A stretch of 42,634 nt of DNA, from NCBI GenBank assembly GCA_964346275.1, contig CAYFUR010000022.1, forward strand, positions 1-42,634, written 5' to 3'. The stretch comes from CAYFUR01 sp964346275. Its GTDB lineage: Bacteria; Sumerlaeota; Sumerlaeia; SLMS01. The position numbers were made by a program, and so were the translations under genes. The notes under the pieces were generated by a model. It searched no databases. It was not told where the DNA came from and saw nothing but the letters and a program-made list of their open reading frames with translations. Shown piece after piece: positions 1 to 7,700 of this stretch. Each line of letters begins with the position of its first letter. Positions within the stretch are counted from its first letter, which is position 1.

Positions 1-50
1 GGATGTCCCCTTCCTGGGCTCCGGCGCCGGGAACCAGGAAGGGGACATCC
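1..50. repeat. Perfect 17-bp inverted repeat inside pyrF
   Basis: Positions 1-17 and 34-50 are exact reverse complements separated by 16 bases that are themselves GC-rich and contain GGCGCC. Both arms are coding: they specify the conserved phosphate-binding region of PyrF, so at least part of the symmetry is imposed by protein sequence. It would form a strong hairpin in mRNA or single-stranded DNA. Confidence 0.9.
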
Positions 51-649
51 GGCGCCTGGGCGCGCAACTCGGCCAGCGGGCCGGGGCGGGTTGCGCCCGC
101 CACAAAGCCGACATTGCGCATGGAATTCCATGAGAGCGCCTTCTCCGCGATTCGGAGATACAGGTCGTTGGGGAGAAGAAAATCCGCTGCGCCGGGATTC
201 GACGTCAGAACAAGCAGAAAGGTCAGCTTGTCTTTGTATCGGAGGAATGGCTCGACGGATTCGCGCCCCAGAAGGGGATTCACCGTAGCGGCATCGGCCT
301 CAAACTGATCGTAAAGGGAAGCCGCGTATTGCTCCGCCGAGGAGCCGATATCGCTGCGCTTGGCGTCGGCGATCAACAAGGCTTCGTCGGGAATGCTTTC
401 GCGGATCGTATAAAGCAGCTCCACGCCTTCCCAGCCGTGCGCCTCGAAAAAGGCGAGGTTGACCTTGTAGGCACAGGCGAGATCCGACGTCGCCTCAATG
501 AGCGCCTGAAGGAAACATTCAGCCCCCTCGAGGTTTTTCGAAAAACCCGCCGGCAAGTAGTCGAGGGAAGGTTCGAGTCCGATGGAGAGGAGGCTGTTCG
601 TCTTTTCCTGGGCGTTTCTTAACTTTTCCGTCGCTTTGCTCGAATGCAT
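1..649 (-). CDS. pyrF: Orotidine 5'-phosphate decarboxylase (partial, C-terminus beyond window)
   Basis: This enzyme decarboxylates OMP to UMP, the last step of de novo UMP synthesis, in the cytoplasm. Reading leftward from ATG at 649 gives 216 codons with no stop before the edge. The catalytic Asp-Lys-x-x-Asp signature appears as DAKRSDIGSSAEQY, followed by NPLLGRESVEPFL and the phosphate-binding FLVPGAGAQEGD. These motifs fit the longer, type-2 OMP decarboxylases. A purine-rich AGGCAGGG lies just before the start. The gene begins 38 bp after pyrC ends and follows pyrB and pyrC in the same direction, so the three are very likely one operon. Identification is firm; only the C-terminal end is missing. 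Confidence 0.93.
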   Translation of the reverse strand, partial: MHSSKATEKLRNAQEKTNSLLSIGLEPSLDYLPAGFSKNLEGAECFLQALIEATSDLACAYKVNLAFFEAHGWEGVELLYTIRESIPDEALLIADAKRSDIGSSAEQYAASLYDQFEADAATVNPLLGRESVEPFLRYKDKLTFLLVLTSNPGAADFLLPNDLYLRIAEKALSWNSMRNVGFVAGATRPGPLAELRAQAPDVPFLVPGAGAQEGDI

Positions 650-687
650 GGAACCCTGCCTGAAATCGAATCTCTTGCTTGAGGCTG

Positions 688-2079
688 CTACTTCTTGCGC
701 GTCTTGCGGGCTGTTGATTTGGACGTTTTCGCTTTGCCTCCGGCGGAGGGGTCCGGGGACTTCGGTTTCTGGCCGAAGATGCCTTTGGGAAAGACATCCG
801 GGGATGTATAGACAGGCTTCCCGGCCACCAGCGTCCCGGCAACACGGGCCTGCATTTCCCGGCCGATCCAGGGGCAATTAACGCTCTTGGACGCCAGGTG
901 TTCCTGCTCGAAAACAGAGGGAGCATCCACTTGCAGCAGCACCAGGTCCGCGGCGGACTGCATCGCAAAGGTTCCCCAGTTTTCATTCATCACCGCGGCC
1001 GGGGCAGTGGTCAGTTTCTCGACGAGGAACTCGAGTGTCCAGCGCCCCGGTGCCACGAACTCTGTATAAAGCAATGGGAAGGCCGTCTCCATCCCGATGA
1101 TGCCGAAGGGCGCCTGGTCGAAGACGTTCTTCTTCGCATTGGCCGAATGGGGCGCATGATCCGTGGCAATGCAGTCGATGGTGCCATCTTCCAGGGCGGC
1201 GACAAGCTCCCGGCGGTCATCCTCCTCGCAAAGCGGGGGTTTCATCTTCGCGTGGGTGTCGAAATGGGCCACGTCCTTTTCGGTCATGGTCAGGTGATGA
1301 GGTGTGACTTCCGCGGTGACACGAACGCCGTTGCGCTTGGCTTCACGAATGGCTTCCACGCTTTCCCGCGTTGAAACGTGGCAGATGTGAATATGGCCCC
1401 CGGTGGCCTGGGCCAGGGACACGTTGCGGGCAACCATGACAGATTCGGAAACGCGGGGGATCCCCTTGAGTCCGAGGCGCAGAGACGTCCTTCCCTCGTT
1501 CATCACACCGTTGCCGGAAAGATTCAAGTCTTCGCAATGCTCGAAGATCGGCACATTGAGCATGCGTGTATATTCCAGGGCCCGGCGCATGGTTTCCGCG
1601 TTCATGATGGGGCGTCCGTCGTCGCTGAAAGCCCCGGCGCCAACGCTCTGGAGCTTGCCGAAGTTCGTCAGGCTCTCGCCCTTCTGTCCCACGGTTACAG
1701 CCGCGATGGGAATGACCCGCACGCGCCCCACGGCGGCGGAGCGGGACAAAACGTATTGGATGCCGGTGACGGAATCGTTGACCGGGTCGGTATTGGGCAT
1801 ACAGAAGATCGTCGTGAACCCGCCCCTGGCGGCGGCCATGGAACCCGTCTCAATGGTTTCCGCGCCCTCGCCCCCCGGCTCGCGCAGATGAGTATGCAAA
1901 TCGATAAATCCGGGAGCCACCACCAGGCCCGCGGCGTTGATCACCTGTTCGGCCAGGCGGACGGGAATGGACTTCTGAATATCAACCACGCGGCCATCCT
2001 CCACGAGGACATCCATTTTGCCGTGAAGGCCCTGGGAAGGATCGACAACCGTTCCATCAACGATGACCAGCTTTGCCAT
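688..2079 (-). CDS. pyrC: Dihydroorotase, class I
   Basis: Catalyses reversible cyclisation of carbamoyl-aspartate to dihydroorotate, step 3 of pyrimidine synthesis. The 463-residue protein has the zinc-binding HxH in FIDLHTHLREPG (His62 and His64), further metal-ligand candidates His181 (FEHCED) and His234 (HICHVST), and the catalytic Asp307 in ATDHAPH. An Asp-rich FSDDGRP occurs near residue 151, as in class I enzymes that lack the carboxylated lysine. I chose the ATG at 2079 because MAKLVIVDG is the usual N-terminus; the upstream extension to 2127 looks non-native. The start overlaps the end of pyrB by 23 bp, implying translational coupling. The last ~25 residues are a Lys/Ser-rich tail not typical of the family. 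Confidence 0.96.
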   Translation of the reverse strand: MAKLVIVDGTVVDPSQGLHGKMDVLVEDGRVVDIQKSIPVRLAEQVINAAGLVVAPGFIDLHTHLREPGGEGAETIETGSMAAARGGFTTIFCMPNTDPVNDSVTGIQYVLSRSAAVGRVRVIPIAAVTVGQKGESLTNFGKLQSVGAGAFSDDGRPIMNAETMRRALEYTRMLNVPIFEHCEDLNLSGNGVMNEGRTSLRLGLKGIPRVSESVMVARNVSLAQATGGHIHICHVSTRESVEAIREAKRNGVRVTAEVTPHHLTMTEKDVAHFDTHAKMKPPLCEEDDRRELVAALEDGTIDCIATDHAPHSANAKKNVFDQAPFGIIGMETAFPLLYTEFVAPGRWTLEFLVEKLTTAPAAVMNENWGTFAMQSAADLVLLQVDAPSVFEQEHLASKSVNCPWIGREMQARVAGTLVAGKPVYTSPDVFPKGIFGQKPKSPDPSAGGKAKTSKSTARKTRKK

Positions 2080-3019
2080 GCTCTCGCGCCCCCTGAAGGA
2101 GATAAAAGACGGCCATCCGAACGGCAACGCCGTTGGTGACCTGGGTAGTGATGAGCGTGCGCGGCAATTTCAGCACGTCGGCGGAAATCTCCACGCCGCG
2201 GTTGACGGGCCCCGGGTGCATGACCACCGCGTCGGGCTTGGCATAGCCGAGCCGCTCGCTGCTGAGGCCATAGAGAAGCCGGTATTCCGCCAGTGAGGGA
2301 AACAGATTGCCCGCCATGCGTTCGAGCTGGATCCGCAGCAGATAGATCACATCGGCGTCGCGAATGCCTTCTCGCAGCGTGTGAACGATGCGCACTCCCA
2401 ACGATTCGAAATCATCGGGCACCAGCGTCGGCGGCCCGACGAGGGTCACATCCGCCCCCAGCTTGGTCAGCAGGTAAATATTCGACCGGGCGACGCGGCT
2501 GTGAAGGATGTCGCCAACAAGGGCGATTTTGAGCCCCTTGAGGCGGTTGAGCCGCTCGCGAATGGTGAAGGCATCGAGGAGGGCCTGGGTGGGATGCTCG
2601 TGGCTGCCGTCGCCCCCATTGACGACGGAAGCGCGAACCGAGCTGCTCACGAACTCGGTGGCGCCGCTGCTTCCATGGCGCATGACGATATAGTCGGCGC
2701 CGAGGGCCTCGATCGTTTCCGCCGTGTCCTGGAGCGTTTCGCCCTTGGCAACGCTACTCGTGGCGACATCGAAATTAATCACGTCGGCGGAGAGGCGGCG
2801 CGCCGCCAGCTCGAAAGAGGTTCGTGTGCGGGTGGAGTTCTCGTAGAAAAGATTCACGACCGTTTTGCCACGAAGGGTGGGAACGGTTTTGATCGCACGG
2901 GTGACGACTTCTTTAAATCCAACAGCATTATCGAGAATCTCGGTGATTTCGCCGGGAGAGAGTTCCTCGATCCCAAGCAGATCCTTTCGAGCGAAAGCGC
3001 TCGATTTTTTCTCACTCAT
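2057..3019 (-). CDS. pyrB: Aspartate carbamoyltransferase catalytic subunit
   Basis: Transfers the carbamoyl group of carbamoyl phosphate to aspartate, the committed step of pyrimidine synthesis. In the 320-residue reading from ATG 3019 I see the carbamoyl-phosphate loop STRTRTSF (62-69), the HPTQALLD motif (142-149) and the aspartate-domain signature MHPGPVNRGVEI (267-278). Length matches the ~310-residue family. The frame is open further upstream to 3136, and ATG 3043 is an alternative, but 3019 has a GGAG about 12 nt ahead. No pyrI regulatory-chain gene or pyrR is visible. It is the first gene of pyrB-pyrC-pyrF and overlaps pyrC by 23 bp. Confidence 0.96.
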   Translation of the reverse strand: MSEKKSSAFARKDLLGIEELSPGEITEILDNAVGFKEVVTRAIKTVPTLRGKTVVNLFYENSTRTRTSFELAARRLSADVINFDVATSSVAKGETLQDTAETIEALGADYIVMRHGSSGATEFVSSSVRASVVNGGDGSHEHPTQALLDAFTIRERLNRLKGLKIALVGDILHSRVARSNIYLLTKLGADVTLVGPPTLVPDDFESLGVRIVHTLREGIRDADVIYLLRIQLERMAGNLFPSLAEYRLLYGLSSERLGYAKPDAVVMHPGPVNRGVEISADVLKLPRTLITTQVTNGVAVRMAVFYLLQGAREHGKAGHR

Positions 3020-3230
3020 CGAAGGACGAGGCTCCTTGGGCATAGGATTGCGGCCGCCGGGAACCGCCGGGTACCGCGGAAAGGCGGGACGGGAAATGGC
3101 AGGCAAAAAAGCCCGCCGCGGATCATCCATCTCCAAGACAAAGCTTATGGACCGGGGTTTTGCCGCGGATCAAGCGGGATTGGGGAAAAGCGAAAAATCG
3201 CGATGATCGAGAGGAAAGTTCAGGGGGAAA

Positions 3231-3262
3231 ACGGAAAAACGGGGGCGCAAATCACGCCCCCG
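3231..3262 (-). terminator. Rho-independent terminator after the Hsp20 gene
   Basis: An 8-bp GC stem (3240-3247 with 3255-3262) with a 7-nt loop is followed, in the minus direction, by TTTTTCC. It lies 16 bp past the small heat shock protein stop and would insulate that gene from pyrB. Confidence 0.85.
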
Positions 3263-3277
3263 CCCAACACGATGCGC

Positions 3278-3751
3278 TTACTTGCTGCGCTTTTTCACGT
3301 TCACTTTGACTGCTTTATCTTTTTCCTTCTTGGGCAGCTTGACCCGCAGAACACCGCTCTTCAACTCGGCGTCGGCTTTATCGGCCTCGATGGCGCAGGG
3401 CAGCTTGATCCGGGTGCGGAACTCCCCATAGCCGAACTCGCGCCGGTAAGCCTTTTTCTCTTCATGGTCCTTCGGCGGCTTGCGCTCGCCTTTGACGGTG
3501 AGATAGTCCGAAGTCAGGCTGATATCGATGTCCTCTTCTTCGACGCCTGGTAAATCCACGAGAACATGAACGTTTTCCTCGTCTTCGAAAACTTCCGAGC
3601 GCGGTGCGGCCTCCTCGCTCTTGGTGGGCCAGATGTCGATGCCCGATCGGCTCACTTCGCGCCCCAGATCTCCCAGAAAACGGAAAACGGCGCGTTGAAT
3701 ATCGTCTGCGGTGTATTCAGTCTTTTGACGGCGATGGCCTTCATCTGTCAT
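3278..3751 (-). CDS. Small heat shock protein, Hsp20/alpha-crystallin family
   Basis: ATP-independent holdase that binds unfolding proteins in the cytoplasm. The 157-residue product has a short hydrophilic N-terminal arm and an alpha-crystallin domain from about residue 50. The domain includes VHVLVDLPGVEEEDIDI, the YRREFGYGEF strand region and the hallmark GVLRVKLPK near the C-terminus, ending in a Lys-rich tail. ATG 3751 is preceded by a strong AAAGGAG, which rules out the longer frame to 3805. The gene diverges from the coiled-coil gene at 3936, so the 184-bp gap should hold both promoters. I found no CIRCE element there. Confidence 0.95.
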   Translation of the reverse strand: MTDEGHRRQKTEYTADDIQRAVFRFLGDLGREVSRSGIDIWPTKSEEAAPRSEVFEDEENVHVLVDLPGVEEEDIDISLTSDYLTVKGERKPPKDHEEKKAYRREFGYGEFRTRIKLPCAIEADKADAELKSGVLRVKLPKKEKDKAVKVNVKKRSK

Positions 3752-3935
3752 AGTTGATTTCTCCTTTCGAGAATCTGTCCGGCACCAAACCGGTGCGATA
3801 ATCACGCCGGGACATCCAGAGTGGAGCGAAAAGCCGGCGCATCCCCACGTTTTTTCTTGCCGAACGAGTGAGAGAAGACTCCAAATGCCGTCTGATTCCC
3901 AGCAAAAACGACTCCCCCACGATGGAGAACGTCAC

Positions 3936-4697
3936 ATGAGGAAGCTGACTCGATGGGCCGTGATCGGTGTTCTGGCGGCAGGCCTGGTTGCCCTGGCCGC
4001 GCCGTCCGAGGCGTTCAATCCCATGAAGGAGCTGGAAAAGGCGAAAGAAAACATGCGCGAGACCGCCGAGCACTCGGAAAAAGAAGCGGACGAGCGCGCC
4101 GAGCGCGAAAACCTGGTGAAACACCTCGGGATGCTGGCCAAGCGCAAGGACGCCTTTGAGAAAAAGGAAACGGGCGAGATGAAGCTTTCCGGGGAACGCC
4201 GCGAGCACCTGGCGAAGATGCTGGAGAAGATCTCGCCAGGGAAGTGGCAAGGCCGCGAAGATCTGGCGGAGAAAACCGCCGGTGACCTGGCCCTGGCCAT
4301 GAAATCACCGATGGAAGAAGTGAATGGGCTGAAGGAGCAGCTCGAGGTCACGAACACAAAGGACCTTGAGGAGCGCGGCCGAAGCGTCATCGAGAGCATC
4401 CGGAGCAGCGAGGAAGACGAAAATCAAAAGCTGTCGGCCGAGCTCAAACGCCTGGAAAACCGGGTGGAGGCAACGGCGAAGGACCTGCATTTCCTGATGA
4501 AAGAGGAAGACATCGAAGAGGAGTTGCTGGAGCGGAAGCTCCGGCAGCTTGACCGCAACATGTCGCGGCTCGGCGTGGCGAAGGAGAAACGCGAGGCATT
4601 GGCGAAGGACCTTCGCAAGCTGAACACGAAAGCCGGCAAGGCAAAGAAAGAATCACAGAAAGAGATGGAAGCGAAGAAGAGCGAAATGGAGAATTAA
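3936..4697 (+). CDS. Secreted coiled-coil protein, function unknown
   Basis: I do not recognise the family. The 253-residue product starts with a clear Sec signal peptide (MRKLTRW, then a hydrophobic stretch ending APSEA, cleavage near residue 26). The remainder is almost entirely charged, Glu/Lys/Arg-rich heptad-like helix, for example KELEKAKENMRE and the C-terminal KKESQKEMEAKKSE. It probably forms an extended periplasmic coiled coil. The start at 3936 has GGAG 8 nt upstream; the frame is open to 3885 but would bury the signal peptide. It is divergent from Hsp20 and followed by a terminator, so it is monocistronic. Confidence 0.8.
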   Translation: MRKLTRWAVIGVLAAGLVALAAPSEAFNPMKELEKAKENMRETAEHSEKEADERAERENLVKHLGMLAKRKDAFEKKETGEMKLSGERREHLAKMLEKISPGKWQGREDLAEKTAGDLALAMKSPMEEVNGLKEQLEVTNTKDLEERGRSVIESIRSSEEDENQKLSAELKRLENRVEATAKDLHFLMKEEDIEEELLERKLRQLDRNMSRLGVAKEKREALAKDLRKLNTKAGKAKKESQKEMEAKKSEMEN

Positions 4698-4732
4698 GCG
4701 GCTATACAAACCGCATCTCGTCGAACCGAAGG

Positions 4733-4764
4733 AAAAGCGGCGGGCCTTGTGCTCTGCCGCTTTT
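4733..4764. terminator. Bidirectional terminator between convergent genes
   Basis: Stem AAAAGCGGC (4733-4741) pairs with GCCGCTTTT (4756-4764). It gives a GC stem flanked by A on one side and T on the other, so it can serve both the coiled-coil gene (plus) and the kinase gene (minus) that converge here. Confidence 0.75.
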
Positions 4765-4795
4765 CTGTGTCTCGAGGAGAAAGATTCACGGCCAA

Positions 4796-7700
4796 TCAGG
4801 CTTTACTGCCGGTGGCGGACTGCTGATATTCGCGGAACGCGTTGTAGATGTCTTCCGCTTTTTCCCAGCGATCTTCCTTCTTCTTTTCGAGGCACTTGCT
4901 GACAATCTCCCAGAGCTTTTCGGGAATGCCATGGATCGGCTCGGGATCTTTGTGGAGATGCTGATAAGCAAGGTCACCCTCGGTAAAGGGCGGCCGGCCA
5001 TTGAAAAGTTCGTAAAGCAGGATGCCGAGGCTGTATATATCGGCCCGGTTGTCGACTGGATGGCCCTGGACCTGTTCCGGTGACATGTAGAGCGGCGTGC
5101 CGATCACAGCGCCGATCATCGTTCCCTCGCCGGTGGAGTCCATCATCTTGGCGATGCCGAAATCGGTCACCTTCACTTCGTCGTTGCTGTTGAGCATGAT
5201 ATTGGCCGGCTTGATGTCGCGGTGGACGATCTGAAGCCGGTGGGCATAGCCGAGGGCGTCCGCCGTCTCCATGGCATAGCGCACGATCTGGTCATGAGGC
5301 AGGCGCACCTCCGGATTGGACTTGATCTTTCTCTTCAAGTCCGTGCCGTCGACATATTCCATGGAGATATACTTGCGGCCCATTTCCTCGCCGATGTCGT
5401 GGATGCGAACAATATTCGGGTGCGAGAGTTTGCGGGCGTTGCGCGCCTCAACCTTGAAACGGCGCACGGCCTCCGGATTGTTCGACATGTTGTCGGGAAG
5501 AATCTTGAGGGCTACGATCTCCTCGAGTTCCTTGTCCCGGGCGCGATAGACAATCCCCATGGCGCCGCGCCCCAGTTCATCGAGCAGTTCGTAGCGCCGG
5601 GCGGCCTCTTCCGACATTTGCTGGACAATGGCCGTTTTCTCGAAGGCCATTGGATCGGAGGTCGAGCCGGAGAGCATTTCAAAGCGCGTCTTGACATCTT
5701 TGTAGCCGATGTCCGCGGCGAAGAGCTGGCGATAAACGGTCTTGGCGCCAACCAGGTCTTTCTTCGTTTCGTAACGCTGGGCCAGGTCGTAGAGGAGTTC
5801 CTTCGTCTCATCGTCAACAACGAGTTTCTTAAACTCCTGCAGTGCCAGGTCGAGCATCCCTTTGCCGGTAAAGCACTTGCCGAGCATCTTGGTGGACTCG
5901 GCCTCCCAGCGGTAATCCTGGGCCGTTTTCTGAAAGCAGCCGATGGCTTCGTCGTATTCCTGCTGGCTGTAATAGATTTTGCCAAGCTTGAAGCGAAACT
6001 CCGGAGAGTCCTTCTTTTCGAGAAGCTCGCGGTAGGCCTGAATGAGTTTTTCCTGCACGTCGGGTGCGGCGGGCTGGAGCTTCTGGGCTTTTTCCAGGGC
6101 CCGGACGGCTTCCTCGGTCCGCCCGGCGGCCAGGAGCATTGCCCCGCGCTGGGCCAGCGCCGTGACATTTTTGGGGTCTTTCTTAAGGATGGTTTCCAGC
6201 GCGCGAAGTGTATTGTCACCTTGCCCGGGATGTTTCTGAGCGATGAAGTCGATTTGTTCCAGGGCTTCGCGGAAGTGGCCGTAGGAGACAAGCAATTCGA
6301 CCAGGAACCAGCGAATTCGCAAAAGGGCAGGAATCTCCGACAGCAGGTTGAGCAGGTGGGCGATGACTTTCTGCTCATTATTCTCCTGGCATTTCAGGGC
6401 CTGGCGATAGCTGGAAACCGCCTTTTGGCCGTCGTTCTGGCTGCCATGGACGCGCGCCATTGCCAAGTGAAGCATATCGTTGTCCGGTTCCATGGCCAGC
6501 GCCCGCTCGTATAGCTCGGTCGCCTCTTCGTCGGTGCGGAGCTTCTGGCCGTAAGCGAGCGCGAGGTTGACCAGCGCTTCCTTGTCATCCGCGTTGCGCT
6601 CAAGGATCCGGCGGTATTCCTGCACGGCTTCGTCGATCTTGTTGTCGTAAAGGCTCGCAAGGGCGTTGAGCCGTTGGAGTTCCTCGTCTTCCGGATCCTG
6701 CTGGAGGAATCGCTGGGCCGTCTTCAGGGCCTGCTCGTAGCGGTCCGCCGCGATATACGTTTTGGCAAGCTGGCGGCCCACCTCGAGATCCTTCGGCTGA
6801 TTTGCGAGATGCTTTTCGTAGACGGGGATGGATTCCGCCGTGGTGCGGTCCTGGCGCATGAGCACGCTGGCCAGAGCCCCCGTATATTCGGCCTTTTCGG
6901 GCCGCTGGCGCAGCGCTTCTTGAAAGACTTTTTCCGTCTTTGCTTCCGACACGCCCTTCTTCACATAAGCATCGGCGAGTTGAATCGTATATTCCGGTGT
7001 CATCTGGCCCAGGCGGGAAAGAGTCTCCAGGGCCTCGATGGCCAGGGCGTGATCCTGGGCCAGCTCGGCGGTGCGGGCGAGTGCCTTGAGTGTGGTGGCG
7101 TCGTTGGGATTATATTGATATGACGCGCGATAAATCTGCACCGCGTCCTGGTCGAACTGGCCCCGCTCGAAATAAATGCTGGCCACGTTGCGGAGGAACT
7201 CGGCGTTCCCGGGCTCGAAGCCCAGCGCACGCAGATAGGTCTGGAGAGCCTCGTCGTCGCGGCGGTTCTGGGCCTTGAAGCACTGGGCCAGAAGAAGCAT
7301 CGCTTCACCGTTGTCTGGCTCGATTTCCAGGGCGCTGCGGATTTCGTCGATGGCGGCGCCCATTTGCTTCTTCTGCATTTGAATCCGCGCGAGATGAAGA
7401 TAAGCCGGGATGTGGCCGGGAACGTGTTCCAGCACGGCCTGGCAGAGAGACTCCACCGGCTGGTCCATCTTCTTGGCGTCTATACAGGCGGAGAGATAAG
7501 CCTTCAGGAATTCCGGTTCATTGCGGCGGCTGGCGAATTGCTGCTGGAAGACGGGGAGCGCCTTCGCCGTAACGTTGCCGGTTTGCAGATAGACGTCGCA
7601 CAGGGCGCCATAGAGAGGCTCGGTGGCCACACCACCGCGCAACGCCGAACGCAGGCGCTTGCCCGCTTCCTCGTAATTGCCCCCGGCCATGAGGCAGCGC

